DNA of 64,000 nt from Tunturiibacter gelidiferens (lineage in GTDB: Bacteria > Acidobacteriota > Terriglobia > Terriglobales > Acidobacteriaceae). Numbering within the stretch: position 1 is the first letter of the stretch; every line of letters begins with the position of its first letter. Of this stretch, positions 34,045-42,914 are shown piece by piece. The stretch is from the NCBI RefSeq assembly GCF_013410115.1, contig NZ_JACCCV010000001.1, positions 1,798,001-1,862,000 of the forward strand, read 5' to 3'. The notes below the pieces were generated by a model. That model ran no database searches. It was not told the origin of the DNA and saw only the letters and a program-made list of their open reading frames with translations. Position numbers and translations under genes: made by a program.

Positions 34045-35631
34045 ATGGAACGGGTTGACTTTTTGGTTATTGGGGCAGGGATTGCGGGGCTTAGCGCGGC
34101 GATTCGGTTGGCGGAGACGGGCACGGTGCTGGTGGTGACGAAGGAAGAGCTGGCTGAGTCGAATACGGCTTATGCGCAGGGCGGGATTGCAGTGGCGATG
34201 GGGGGCGACGAGGATGTCGCGCTGCATTTGGAAGACACGATGGCGGCCGGTGATGGGCTGGTGAATCGTGAGGCCGCGGCGGTGCTGGTGACCGAGGGGC
34301 CGAAGCGTGTGGAGGAGCTGCTGGAGTGGGGGACAGCGTTCGATCGGTATCCGGAGGGCGAGAAGGAACATAGCGGGGAGCTGATGCGGACGCGTGAGGG
34401 AGCACATAGCCTGTCGCGGATTCTGCATGCGAATGGGGACGCGACGGGGAAGGAGATTGCTGTGTCGCTGCTGCGGCATGTGCGGGAGGCTGGCAACGAC
34501 GGGAGGTCGATAGAGTTGATGGAGTGGACTACGAGTGTGGATCTGATGGTTGAGGGTGGGCGCGTAGTGGGGGCTACGCTGCTGGATGGAGAGGGTGGGC
34601 TGAGGGTGGTTCGGGCCGGGGCTGTGTTGCTGGCCAGCGGTGGGGCGGGACAGGTCTATAGCGATACGACGAACCCGGCGGTGGCTACGGGGGATGGGAT
34701 CGCAATGGCTTATCGGGCTGGAGCAGCGGTGAGTGATATGGAGTTTTATCAGTTTCATCCGACTGCTTTCAGCGAGCCGGGGGCGCCGCGATTTTTGCTG
34801 AGTGAGGCGCTGCGGGGTGAGGGCGCTTACCTGGTGAATGCGAAGGGGGAGCGGTTCATGGAGCGGTATCATCCGCTGCTGGAACTGGCTCCGCGAGATG
34901 TGGTGGCGAGGGCGATTACACGGGAGGGGATGGACGGGCCGGTGTATCTGGATATGCGGCATGTGGCTTCGAGTCCGACTGCAAGAGATTTGCAGACGCG
35001 GTTTCCGGGGATCTCGAAGTTTTTGGCGAGGTATCGGCTGGAGTTGGGGCGGGATCTGATTCCGGTGCGGCCGGCGGCACACTATCTGATGGGTGGGGTA
35101 AGGACGGATGTGCAGGGGAGGACCACGCTGCGGGGGTTGTATGCGGCGGGTGAGGCGGCGTGCACGGGGGTGCATGGAGCGAATCGGCTGGCGAGCAACT
35201 CGCTGCTGGAGGGGCTGGTGTTTGGTGCGCTGGCGGCAGAGACGATGGTTGCGGAGACGTCGTTGACCGAGCTTGATGCTAGCGCTTCGGTGGTGGCTGC
35301 GAGTGGGGGTGTGACGCCTGAGGCGGCGACAGAGAGATGGATCAAGGAGCTGCGCGATCTGATGTGGAAGGATGCCGGGCTGCTGCGGGATAAGGGTGGT
35401 TTGGAGCAGGCTAAGCGCGGGCTGGTTGCGTTGGCGGCGGCTATGCCTAAGGGGTTGACCCGGCGGGCGGTGGAGGCGAGGAATCTGCATGTCGTGGCGG
35501 AGTTGATCGTGGCTTCGGCGCTGGGGCGGGAGGAGAGCCGGGGAGCGCATTTCCGAAATGATTTTCCTCTGCGGGAGGAGGTTGCGAAGCACTCGGTGAT
35601 GCAGGAGGGGAGGCTAGAGTTTGTTGCTTGA
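34045..35631 (+). CDS. nadB: L-aspartate oxidase
   Basis: First step of de novo NAD synthesis: oxidises L-aspartate to iminoaspartate with FAD. The 528-residue product begins with the dinucleotide fold [20 protein letters not shown]. Active-site segments are [34 protein letters not shown], and [13 protein letters not shown] with [23 protein letters not shown], written here in pieces as [10 protein letters not shown] and [12 protein letters not shown]. The C-terminal helical domain is complete. nadA, the next enzyme, is 6 kb downstream under its own riboswitch; no riboswitch-like structure is seen before nadB, whose leader holds only repeat copy C. Confidence 0.96.
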   Translation: MERVDFLVIGAGIAGLSAAIRLAETGTVLVVTKEELAESNTAYAQGGIAVAMGGDEDVALHLEDTMAAGDGLVNREAAAVLVTEGPKRVEELLEWGTAFDRYPEGEKEHSGELMRTREGAHSLSRILHANGDATGKEIAVSLLRHVREAGNDGRSIELMEWTTSVDLMVEGGRVVGATLLDGEGGLRVVRAGAVLLASGGAGQVYSDTTNPAVATGDGIAMAYRAGAAVSDMEFYQFHPTAFSEPGAPRFLLSEALRGEGAYLVNAKGERFMERYHPLLELAPRDVVARAITREGMDGPVYLDMRHVASSPTARDLQTRFPGISKFLARYRLELGRDLIPVRPAAHYLMGGVRTDVQGRTTLRGLYAAGEAACTGVHGANRLASNSLLEGLVFGALAAETMVAETSLTELDASASVVAASGGVTPEAATERWIKELRDLMWKDAGLLRDKGGLEQAKRGLVALAAAMPKGLTRRAVEARNLHVVAELIVASALGREESRGAHFRNDFPLREEVAKHSVMQEGRLEFVA

Positions 35632-35682
35632 GATGGGGATGGTTGTTGTGGGTACAGATTGGGAGTGAAAGGAGGTTTGGGC

Positions 35683-36033
35683 TTGAGTCGGGGACGGGGT
35701 CTTCAGCAACTGGTTGCATCGCTTGTCGGGGCGATGTTGAGTTTTTGCGTGGTTGCGGTGCCGATCTACTGCAAGATTGCGGATGTCAGGGTGAACGGAT
35801 TCTTCCATGGTGGCCCTGTGGCGCTGGCGGCGGCTATGGCCGGACTATTTGGGGGCGGCATCGTTGCGGTGATGGTGCTGGTGTTTCTTTTGCGATGGGC
35901 GAGTGGCCGTGAACAACGGGAGCTGGAGCCCAGAGCTGCTCCGACTCTGGAGCTTTTCGGTAAAGCACGGATCGTGACTAAAAAACGGTTAGAAGTACGG
36001 GAAGAACGACACCGGCGATCAGGAGGATCGTGA
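35683..36033 (+). CDS. Small two-helix membrane protein, hypothetical
   Basis: 116 residues from a TTG at 35683, chosen because GGAGG stands seven bases upstream; other in-frame starts (TTG 35659, GTG 35665) lack this spacing. Two membrane helices are predicted: LVASLVGAMLSFCVVAVPIY and the later MAGLFGGGIVAVMVLVFLLRW, with a basic, charged C-terminus. It follows nadB by 51 bases and may be co-transcribed. Its last 56 bases overlap the convergent PepSY gene. No family recognised. Confidence 0.55.
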   Translation: MSRGRGLQQLVASLVGAMLSFCVVAVPIYCKIADVRVNGFFHGGPVALAAAMAGLFGGGIVAVMVLVFLLRWASGREQRELEPRAAPTLELFGKARIVTKKRLEVREERHRRSGGS

Positions 36034-36514
36034 TCAGACCTCTGCGGCGGATGTATTTGTAGGACATGTAGATGCCTGAGATGGTCGAGATGAACAGACC
36101 TATGGAGACGAGAAGGAAGAAGATCTTGAGGGGCAGCGCGTTGTGCGGCTTTGGCGCGGGTGTGTCCGATGATTGGGGCGACAGGCTTTGCGCCGGCTCT
36201 GTGGCGGCAGATGGGGATTTTTCAGGCTGAGTGTCGCCGCTTTTGTTTGAAGGCCTGTCTGGTGATCTGTCTGGAGACCTGTCCGGCGGCGGGAATTTTC
36301 TTGCTGGAGCGATTGTGGTCTGCTTCTTGTGGACCTGGCCCAGCGTGACGGCCCAGGCGGGTGGCTTGTAGCTGCTGCCGCGAGCGGTTTCGTGGAGGCT
36401 GAAGGTCTGGAGCGCTCCGGTGAAGGCGAAGAAGAGCAGGGCAGGTGCAATGAAGACACCGAGATAGAGGTGAACGAGCTTGGTGTACTTCAAAAGGGTA
36501 TGGGAAGAGGACAT
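35978..36514 (-). CDS. PepSY-associated membrane protein
   Basis: 178 residues from ATG 36514, where the family homology starts (HTLLKYTKLVHLYLGVFIAP). The first helix ends in LLFFAFTGALQTFSLHE, typical of PepSY_TM proteins often linked with iron uptake or reductase systems. A long periplasmic segment is Pro/Ser-rich and has a short tandem repeat DRSPDRSPDRPS coded by imperfect 12-base units. The C-terminal helices are IFFLLVSIGLFISTISGIYM and ITILLIAGVVLPVLLTVF. Only the shortened form of the family is present. It overlaps the small membrane gene on the other strand. Confidence 0.75.
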   Translation of the reverse strand: MSSSHTLLKYTKLVHLYLGVFIAPALLFFAFTGALQTFSLHETARGSSYKPPAWAVTLGQVHKKQTTIAPARKFPPPDRSPDRSPDRPSNKSGDTQPEKSPSAATEPAQSLSPQSSDTPAPKPHNALPLKIFFLLVSIGLFISTISGIYMSYKYIRRRGLITILLIAGVVLPVLLTVF

Positions 36515-36852
36515 TAAGTCTTTTTTACACAATAAATTGATATCCGACAACTTCAGTCCTAGTTAGGCTTTCGTGCGCTTCGTATATTGCTCAGCACTTT
36601 GTAGAAGAATTTGAGAGGTGGGACTCTTCCGGCATTTTTTAGGGGGAGTTTCCGGATCCCCGATAAGGAGTTCGCATTGAAGATGGATTCAAAGTTTATG
36701 AATTAACTCGAGGTTTCGACCTTCTGCTCCAAAGGAGAGGAAACTCTTTTTCCATACGAGATAGGCAAATGTTGCCTCATTTGTAGGCTTCTCCTGCGAT
36801 CGATACCGTTTGAGTTCCTAGGATGGATTTGCGGCAGATTAAAGCGAACGGT
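36515..36852. other. Gene-free stretch between two minus-strand genes
   Basis: These 338 bases are AT-richer than the surroundings, especially 36520-36720. They must hold the promoter of the PepSY gene. I see no RNA gene, clear terminator or repeat; no convincing iron-box palindrome was found. Confidence 0.5.
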
Positions 36853-37776
36853 TCAGGATTGCTGGTTGGTCGCTTTCGAGAGAAGCGACAGAACGATGGT
36901 GATTCCCAGGATGGTAACGATCGTGGCAAGCGAGAGCAGAGGGCCGATCTCAATCCAGTGGACGGCGAGCATCTTGAAGGCGGCGAAGGCAAGGACTCCG
37001 GCGAGGCCGAAGTGGAGAAAACGCAGCTTGGCGAGCAGGTGAGCGAGAAGGAAGTAGAGCGATCGGAGACCCATGACGGCCATGATGTTCGAGGTGTAAG
37101 CGAGGAACGGGTGGCGAGTGATGGAGAGGACGGCGGGAATGGAGTCGAGGGCGAAGACGACGTCGGTGAGTTCGATGGCGATCAAGGCCAGAAAGAGGAC
37201 TGTGATCATGCGTTGGCCGCTCTCGAAGACGAAGAACTTGTCCTGACGAAGGCTTACGGGGTGGAGGCGGGAGAGCCAGGCGATCCAGCGGGGCGTTTCG
37301 GTTTTTGGCTTTTCGGCGCCCGGGAGAACGAGACGGATGGCGGCGATGAGCAGGATAGCGGCGAAGACGTAGCTGACCCACTCGAAGCGGGCCAGGAGGC
37401 CGAGGCCGGCGGCGATGAAGGCTCCGCGCATGAGGATGGCGCCGAGGACGCCCCAGAAGAGGGCTTTGGGCTGATTGGCGGGCTCGATCTTGAAGACACG
37501 GAAGAGGAGGAGAAAGAGGAAGAGATTGTCGACGGAGAGCGACTCTTCGATGGCGTAGCCGGCGAGGTATTGCGTGGCGGATTGGCCGCCCATGGAGCGG
37601 AAGAGGAAGAGGGCGAAGGCGAGGGCGGCGGCGATCCAGAGGATGGTGGCGGCGACCGAGGTGGATTGAGTTTTGGAGGGGCCCCGGTGGCGCACGTAGA
37701 GTAGTTCGGCCCCGAGGAGGATGAGGATGAAGAGGTGAAAACCTATCCAGTGGCTGATGGGGGTCGCGTCGAGCAT
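36853..37776 (-). CDS. TerC/Alx-family membrane protein
   Basis: 307 residues with about eight to nine helices. The core motif EESLSVDNLFLFLLLFRVF and the later ELTDVVFALDSIPAVLSITRHPF carry the conserved acidic residues of the family. Members such as Alx export manganese, and TerC belongs to tellurite resistance; the Alx-type spacing is closer here. A manganese-sensing yybP-ykoY leader often precedes such genes, but I see none in the 125 bases upstream. A small one-helix protein gene lies upstream on the same strand. Confidence 0.88.
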   Translation of the reverse strand: MLDATPISHWIGFHLFILILLGAELLYVRHRGPSKTQSTSVAATILWIAAALAFALFLFRSMGGQSATQYLAGYAIEESLSVDNLFLFLLLFRVFKIEPANQPKALFWGVLGAILMRGAFIAAGLGLLARFEWVSYVFAAILLIAAIRLVLPGAEKPKTETPRWIAWLSRLHPVSLRQDKFFVFESGQRMITVLFLALIAIELTDVVFALDSIPAVLSITRHPFLAYTSNIMAVMGLRSLYFLLAHLLAKLRFLHFGLAGVLAFAAFKMLAVHWIEIGPLLSLATIVTILGITIVLSLLSKATNQQS

Positions 37777-37901
37777 CTCTTTTGGATGCTACAGTGCGGG
37801 GCTGATCGGGGGGTCGTCGGTGTTGCCGGGGCTCGTCTGGGGAGGGTTTGACGGAGCTTTCGGCAGCCGCAGCTTACGGCCTTGCCATGATGGACGACTG
37901 G

Positions 37902-38105
37902 CTAGCGTGCGCCAGCGACCATCGAATAGACCGTGTAGACGATAATTGCGAGCGCCATCCACAGGAGGGAGGACAGGAACAGGCTGCGCGCGATATCGAC
38001 TATGTGATGGGTCTCGAGGAAGCCGTCTGCATTGTTCTGACGAGCGGTGCGGGTGGTTAGTTCTCTGTATCGGTTGTGTATGTCTGCGTACGATGGTGTC
38101 TGCAT
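37902..38105 (-). CDS. Small single-helix membrane protein, hypothetical
   Basis: 67 residues. The ATG at 38105 has a strong GGAGG site five bases upstream, the main reason to accept it. The N-terminal half is polar (YADIHNRYRELTTRTARQNN); the C-terminal half is one membrane helix (SLFLSSLLWMALAIIVYTVY). It precedes the TerC-family gene by 125 bases on the same strand. No family recognised. Confidence 0.6.
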   Translation of the reverse strand: MQTPSYADIHNRYRELTTRTARQNNADGFLETHHIVDIARSLFLSSLLWMALAIIVYTVYSMVAGAR

Positions 38106-38311
38106 GGTCCCTCCTATCGGCCAAGACTAGGGGGAGCATTAGCCAGGTGCCATCCCTCGAATGCAGTAGTTTGTAACTCGTTTGGGTCACAATTGGGCCT
38201 GTTTTTGGGGGGGTGATACCGTTTTTCGGGGTTTTTGATGACAGGGTAGGCCGGATGGGGTAGGATTTGGCGATATTCGGGCCACCTAAATTTAAATCAT
38301 CGGGAGTATTT

Positions 38312-38848
38312 ATGAAGATTGCAATCTGTTTGATGGCGGTTGCGGCAGGGCTGGTCGGTACACAGTTGGCTGTGGCCCAGGCAGCGCCACCGGCGGGATC
38401 TACGGGGATGTGCAAGGACGGAACCTATTCGACGGCCGCGAGTAAACAGGGGGCATGTCGAGGCCACCAAGGAGTGAAGGAGTGGTATGCGGCTACGGCA
38501 CCGGCTACTGCGGCTGCTACGGCACCCGCTGCTGCGGCTAAGACAGCTCCAGCTACTGCGGCTTCTGCACCTGCTGCTGCGGCGTCGTCCGCACCGGCTG
38601 CGGCGGCTTCTGCTCCGGCTTCGTCGGGCGGGACATCAGGGAAGATGTCTCCATCGCAGAAGGCGGCGGCTCGTACGCAGGCTGCGGGCGGTGGTCCCGG
38701 CCTGGTGTGGGTGAATACGTCGAGCAACGTCTACCACTGCTACGGGACGGATTTTTACGGGAAGACGAAGGAAGGGGCTTACATGTCCGAGGCCGATGCG
38801 AAGGCTAAAGGCGCGCACGGGGACCACGGAAAGAGCTGCACCAAGTAA
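38312..38848 (+). CDS. Secreted DUF3761-type protein with Ala-rich linker
   Basis: 178 residues from ATG 38312, preceded by GGGAG. After a signal peptide (cleavage near AVAQA) comes the DUF3761 segment MCKDGTYSTAASKQGACRGH followed by GVKEWY. A linker of about 65 residues is nearly all Ala/Pro/Ser/Thr, coded by imperfect GCTGCGGCT-type repeats. The C-terminal domain VWVNTSSNVYHCYGTDFYGK ends GHGDHGKSC-like (AHGDHGKSCTK) and resembles small secreted domains found beside DUF3761. Function unknown; four conserved-looking cysteines could form two disulfides. Confidence 0.78.
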   Translation: MKIAICLMAVAAGLVGTQLAVAQAAPPAGSTGMCKDGTYSTAASKQGACRGHQGVKEWYAATAPATAAATAPAAAAKTAPATAASAPAAAASSAPAAAASAPASSGGTSGKMSPSQKAAARTQAAGGGPGLVWVNTSSNVYHCYGTDFYGKTKEGAYMSEADAKAKGAHGDHGKSCTK

Positions 38849-38853
38849 AGACG

Positions 38854-39065
38854 GTCCTGCCGGACGGGCCCGCTTCGCGCGGAGCGGTCACTTCGTGACG
38901 CGTATATCTTTGCTTGCCGAGTAGGGCTGCATGGGTTCTCCCGCTGGTCGGGGGAAAAATTCTCATTCGACCAGCGTGAGAACGCATGCCTTCCGATTTA
39001 GCGACGCAAGGTATACAAGTCACGAAGTGACCGCGCTTCCGCGCAGGAGGCCGTCCGGCAGGACA
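38854..39065. repeat. Long inverted-repeat hairpin-string element, copy D
   Basis: 212 bp, nearly complete. Left: GTCCTGCCGGACGGGC, hairpins CCGC-TTCGC-GCGG and GTCAC-TTC-GTGAC. Centre: TTCTCCCGCTGGTCG pairs with CGACCAGCGTGAGAA. Right: GTCAC-GAA-GTGAC, CTTCC-GCGCA-GGAGG and GCCGTCCGGCAGGACA-like end. It lies between two convergent genes. Confidence 0.92.
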
Positions 39066-39072
39066 TTATCGT

Positions 39073-40104
39073 TTACGGGCGCTGGTTGATTAAGCGGATC
39101 ATCTCGAGGAAGATGTCGCCGGAGATCTGGAGGGAGTGGGCACTGATCTTGTCGAGGGTGTCCTTGTCGGTGTGGTGGTAGCCGTCGGGCATGGCGTCGG
39201 TGACGGGGCCGTAGTGGGCGTCGATCAGATCGAGGACGGGGATGCCGCGCGCTGCAAAAGGTAGATGATCGTCTTCTTCGGCTTCGCGATACTTGAAGAT
39301 GTAGGCGGAGTGGCCGGTGTTTTTGGCGGCGACTTTTAGCAGGTCGAGCAGCCATGGGGTGGAGTTTTCTACGTAGTCGATGTTGAGGTCCTTGTCGGCG
39401 ATCATGTCGGCGACGAGGAAGGCCTTGATTTTGGCGAGGGTGCCGTCCTGCGACCACTTTGCGGCGAGGTGGCGGGTGCCGTAGAGAGAGTCGGAGTTGG
39501 ACCAGGTTTTGACCGCCTCTTCGCCGTCGTCGAAGACGAGCCAGACGGAGTAGCCTTCGGGGGGATGGGCGCGGAGGATGGTGCCGATCTCGATGAGCAG
39601 GGCGGAGGTGGCGGCGCCATCGTTGGCTCCGTAGAAGTTGATATCGCGGAGGGGGTAGTTCGTCTCGTAGTGAGAGGCCAGGACGATGATGCCGTCTTTT
39701 TTGCCAGGATATTTGACGATGTAGTTGGTCATCGTCTGGAGACCGGCGGGGGTTGTGGCAGTGAAGGTGTCGGCGACGAAGTTGCCTTTGGCGGTTTCGG
39801 GGGCGAAGTGCTGTTTGAGGAATTCTTCGGCTTTGGCGTGGCCGGGGGAGCCGTTGAAGCGCTTGGGGGCTACGTCGAGGAGTTGCTTGGTGAGGGTGTA
39901 GGCGGCTTGTCCGCTGAACTGCGTGGTGGCGGTTTTCTGGGCGTGGGCGATTGGCCCGAGAAGGACGAAAAATATCGCCAAGACGAGGGATCGATGGCGC
40001 GGATGCTGTGATGAGAGAACCCCGGTCCTAGAGTTCAGACCTGGGGAACTCGGTTTTGTGGCGCAGCAATGATGTTGAGAGCGCAGATTCGGGAGAAGGG
40101 TCAT
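39073..40104 (-). CDS. Glutaminyl-peptide cyclotransferase-like M28 zinc enzyme
   Basis: 343 residues. After a long leader with a membrane segment (about 40-55, ending AHAQ) comes an M28 aminopeptidase fold. Segments LASHYETN, GANDGAATSALLIEIG, VFDDGEEAVKTW and DSLYGTRHLAAKW resemble animal glutaminyl cyclases more than ordinary M28 peptidases, as does DDHLPFAARGIPVLDLID. Such enzymes convert N-terminal Gln to pyroglutamate. One zinc site (Asp, Glu, late His in GYHHTDKDTLD) is likely. It overlaps the tatC stop by four bases (ATGA), so it is the third gene of a tatB-tatC operon. Confidence 0.8.
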   Translation of the reverse strand: MTLLPNLRSQHHCCATKPSSPGLNSRTGVLSSQHPRHRSLVLAIFFVLLGPIAHAQKTATTQFSGQAAYTLTKQLLDVAPKRFNGSPGHAKAEEFLKQHFAPETAKGNFVADTFTATTPAGLQTMTNYIVKYPGKKDGIIVLASHYETNYPLRDINFYGANDGAATSALLIEIGTILRAHPPEGYSVWLVFDDGEEAVKTWSNSDSLYGTRHLAAKWSQDGTLAKIKAFLVADMIADKDLNIDYVENSTPWLLDLLKVAAKNTGHSAYIFKYREAEEDDHLPFAARGIPVLDLIDAHYGPVTDAMPDGYHHTDKDTLDKISAHSLQISGDIFLEMIRLINQRP

Positions 40105-40889
40105 GCGGCTTTATTGGCCTCTTTGGCTTTGCGACGCGAGGGGTGAACGAAATAGGCGACACCCACGCCGAGGAAGTAGAGCACGAGCATGGGACTGGCG
40201 AAGAGGATCATGCTGAAGGGATCGGGCAGCGGGCAGATGATGGCCGAGATGAGGAAGATGACGAGGATCGCGTAGCGGATGTGTTTGAGCAGGAATTTGG
40301 CGTCGACGATGCCGAAGAGGGAGAGAAAAAATATGAGGATCGGCAGTTCGAAGCAGATGCCCAGGCCGAGGATTACGGCAAGAAAGAACTGGGTGTAGTC
40401 CTCGATGGTGAGGATAGGGTTGAATTTTTTGCCGAAGTCGAGGACGAGGACTTTGATGGCGCCGGGAAGGACCCAGTGGTAGCCGAACCATGCTCCAGCG
40501 AGGAAGAGCCCGATGGTTGCAGCCATGAACGGGACAACGTAACGCTTCTCGTTGGCATACATGCCGGGCGAGATGAATAGCCACAGCTGGTAGAGGATGA
40601 AGGGAGATGCGAGGATCGCGCCACCGAGCAGGGCGGTCTTGAGGTAGAGGTTGAGGCCATCGGTGGGATGGGTGAAGTTGAGGGCGATATGGAGGTCGTC
40701 GAGGGGTTTCTGGACGAAGCCATAGAGGCGCTCGTGAAAGGCGTAGGCGACGGCAAATCCGATGAGCAGATAAATGGTGGAGTGGATGAGGCGCTTGCGG
40801 AGCTCGGTGAGATGCTCCATCAGGCTCATGCCGGGGAGCTCGGCGCGGTCGGTGACGGCGGCGCGGACGCTGTCGACGAGATCAGCCAT
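40101..40889 (-). CDS. tatC: Sec-independent translocase subunit TatC
   Basis: Core receptor of the twin-arginine pathway that exports folded proteins. 262 residues, six helices. Signal-recognition residues lie in MSLMEHLTELRKRLIHS near the N-terminus; the conserved Phe-Glu-x-Pro is in GICFELPILIFFLS. The start overlaps tatB by eight bases. Likely substrates in this window include the Rieske protein. Confidence 0.96.
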   Translation of the reverse strand: MADLVDSVRAAVTDRAELPGMSLMEHLTELRKRLIHSTIYLLIGFAVAYAFHERLYGFVQKPLDDLHIALNFTHPTDGLNLYLKTALLGGAILASPFILYQLWLFISPGMYANEKRYVVPFMAATIGLFLAGAWFGYHWVLPGAIKVLVLDFGKKFNPILTIEDYTQFFLAVILGLGICFELPILIFFLSLFGIVDAKFLLKHIRYAILVIFLISAIICPLPDPFSMILFASPMLVLYFLGVGVAYFVHPSRRKAKEANKAA

Positions 40890-41412
40890 GTTGGGTGGCC
40901 TCGCTGGCGGTTACTTCGGCCGTCGATTCAGATTCAGGCGTGTGGGGGATGGCGTCGAGGACGGGCGAGAGGGCCGAGTTGCTAATAGGAAGACCGGTGG
41001 ATGGGGGCATGAGATTGAGGTCACCGGAGGTTGCGATAGGAAGAGGCGTGGAGGGCGGGGGTGGCATGTGGGGGTGGTCTTCTACCAGTTCCTGAGTCAG
41101 CTGGGCGATGCGCTCGGGGGTGACGTCTGAGCTGGAGGCTTCGGGCAGGGAGGGTGGTGCGATGGTGTCTTCGCCGGCGGTGATGGCTGGTGTGACTGGT
41201 GCGGCGGCTTCCATTGCTGCGATCTTTTTGCGTTGTTCCTCCTGGTCGGCGACGCGGAGCTCGTCCTCCATCTGCATGCGGAACTCGTTGGAGGCGCGGC
41301 GGAACTCGGCCATGAGCTTGCCGAGTTGGCGGGCGAGTTCGGGCAGCTTCTTCGGGCCGAAGAGAAGCAGGGCGAGGAAGAAGATGACGGCGCTGTCCTG
41401 AAAGCTAGGCAT
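40882..41412 (-). CDS. tatB: Sec-independent translocase subunit TatB (TatA/B family)
   Basis: 176 residues. One N-terminal helix is followed by the hinge and amphipathic helix FGPKKLPELARQLGKLMAEFR typical of TatA/TatB, written in two parts as FGPKKLPELARQL and GKLMAEFRRA. The long Pro/Ala/Thr-rich acidic tail (about 85-176) and location before tatC favour TatB over TatA. It is first in the tatB-tatC-M28 operon; the divergent side holds the nadA riboswitch. Confidence 0.88.
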   Translation of the reverse strand: MPSFQDSAVIFFLALLLFGPKKLPELARQLGKLMAEFRRASNEFRMQMEDELRVADQEEQRKKIAAMEAAAPVTPAITAGEDTIAPPSLPEASSSDVTPERIAQLTQELVEDHPHMPPPPSTPLPIATSGDLNLMPPSTGLPISNSALSPVLDAIPHTPESESTAEVTASEATQHG

Positions 41413-41594
41413 AAGTCAGTCCCATGATACGGCTTACGAGTTGACGGAACAAATGGATGGAGGGCATTGATACTGTTGTAAAATTTCTGGTGTAGGGCAG
41501 CAGGATCGTTTGAAGAAAGGCGCATCGTCTGATTACAGATTGCGTCTAATTGTGAACGAGCGATCTAACGGGTCGCGAGTAGAGAAGTGGTAGG

Positions 41595-41726
41595 AGTTGC
41601 AACACCCCCGTGGGTTGGGTGTCGGCTTGCAAGAGTCGACACAGTGAATCCACTGCAACTCAAGCAGTGCATGCTTTCAACATCCCCGTCTCAGAGGCGA
41701 AAAGACGGTATCGGCTAAGCCGCTGC
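41595..41726 (+). promoter_or_regulatory. Tandem-domain NAD+-I (nadA) riboswitch
   Basis: Two similar domains stand directly before nadA. Domain 1 (41595-41660): AGTTGC/GCAACT closes a loop with CAACACCCCCGTGGGTTGGG, an inner hairpin TGTCG/CGACA and CAGTGAATCCACTG. Domain 2 (41664-41726): GCAGTG/CGCTGC closes a loop with TTTCAACATCCCCGTC and the hairpin CCGTC/GACGG. This conserved CAACA-CCCCG pattern and the twin layout match the known nadA motif, which senses NAD+ or its ADP part and lowers nadA expression. The ribosome-binding site GGCGGAG (41749-41755) lies 23 bases downstream. Confidence 0.9.
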
Positions 41727-41759
41727 CAGACGACCTTGCGAGACTGAAGGCGGAGTACT

Positions 41760-42914
41760 TTGAACGGACTATTGGATATCGCACCGGCTGAGGCCGTGGC
41801 GGAGAATGTTGCAGACTCGTGTTCCTTAGACAACTACCTTGCGCAACCCGACCATACGATGGATGCGCGGATCGCTGCTGCGCGGGAGAAGCTTGGCACC
41901 GACGTTGTTTTGTTGGGGCATCATTATCAGCGGGATGAGGTGATTCGATTTGCTGACTTTACCGGCGACAGCTACAAGCTTTCGAAGGTGGCGGCAGAGA
42001 CGGATGCAAAGTACATGCTGTTTTGCGGCGTGCACTTTATGGCGGAGACGGCGGATGTGCTGGGGCGTCCGTGGCAGCAGGTAATTCTGCCCGATTTGAA
42101 CGCAGGCTGTTCGATGGCCGATATGGCGGAGATCGGGCAGGTGGAAGACTGCTGGGATTCGCTGGAGCGCGCGGGGATTACTGATGAGGCTTCGGGTGGA
42201 TTGATTCCCCTGACCTATATGAACTCGGCTGCTGCGATCAAGGCTTTCTGCGGCGAGAGGGGCGGCTTGGTGTGTACGTCTTCGAACGCTCGTGGGGCCT
42301 TTGAGTGGGCGTTTGCGCGTGCCGGGAAGATTCTTTTTCTGCCGGATCAACACTTGGGACGGAATACAGCGTTTGCGATGGGGATACCGCTGAACGAGAT
42401 GGTGGTCTGGGATCCTTATCAGATCAATGGCGGCCTGAGTCCGGATCGGTTGAAGGCGGCTAAGGTGATTTTGTGGAAGGGACACTGCTCGGTGCATCAG
42501 CGGTTTCTGCCGGAGCATGTCGATCGCGTGCGCCGGGAGGAGCCTGGGATGCAGGTGATTGTGCACCCCGAGTGCCGCTGGGAGGTTTGCCAGAAGGCGG
42601 ATGATGTGGGTTCGACCGAACACATTATTCAGGCGATTGAGCGGGCGCCGGAAGGTTCGAGCTTTGCGGTTGGAACTGAGATTCACCTGGTGAACCGGCT
42701 GGGGAAGCGGTTTGCTCCATTAGGCAAGCGGGTGATTACGCTCGATGACTCGGGCTGCTTGTGCACAACGATGTACCGGATCTCTCCGCAGCATCTGGCG
42801 TGGGCTCTGGAGAATCTTGTTGAGGGACGGGTTGTGAATCGCATCAAGGTGGACGATGATGTGAAGCAATGGGCGCGCGTTGCGCTGGACAGGATGCTGG
42901 AGATCAGGATTTGA
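41760..42914 (+). CDS. nadA: Quinolinate synthase
   Basis: Second step of de novo NAD synthesis: condenses iminoaspartate with dihydroxyacetone phosphate to quinolinate with a [4Fe-4S] cluster. 384 residues. Substrate motifs are LLGHHYQRDEVIRFADFTGDS, written here as LLGHHYQRDEV and FADFTGDS, with CGVHFMAETA and YMNSAAAIKAF. Cluster cysteines are expected in CGVHF, HPECRWEVC and SGCLCTTM. It begins with TTG at 41760, seven bases after a GGAG site; no better start is near. The DUF2203 gene follows with a four-base overlap. Confidence 0.96.
   Translation: MNGLLDIAPAEAVAENVADSCSLDNYLAQPDHTMDARIAAAREKLGTDVVLLGHHYQRDEVIRFADFTGDSYKLSKVAAETDAKYMLFCGVHFMAETADVLGRPWQQVILPDLNAGCSMADMAEIGQVEDCWDSLERAGITDEASGGLIPLTYMNSAAAIKAFCGERGGLVCTSSNARGAFEWAFARAGKILFLPDQHLGRNTAFAMGIPLNEMVVWDPYQINGGLSPDRLKAAKVILWKGHCSVHQRFLPEHVDRVRREEPGMQVIVHPECRWEVCQKADDVGSTEHIIQAIERAPEGSSFAVGTEIHLVNRLGKRFAPLGKRVITLDDSGCLCTTMYRISPQHLAWALENLVEGRVVNRIKVDDDVKQWARVALDRMLEIRI

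Noticed and set aside
32689-35592. A 967-codon minus-strand reading frame covering aroB and the opposite strand of nadB
   Set aside because: Only the part up to 33837 has 3-dehydroquinate synthase homology; the rest is low-complexity Arg/His/Pro sequence antisense to nadB, as expected from high-GC codon bias.
37777-37901. Manganese (yybP-ykoY) riboswitch before the TerC-family gene
   Set aside because: The conserved loops of that riboswitch are not visible on the minus strand of the short upstream region.
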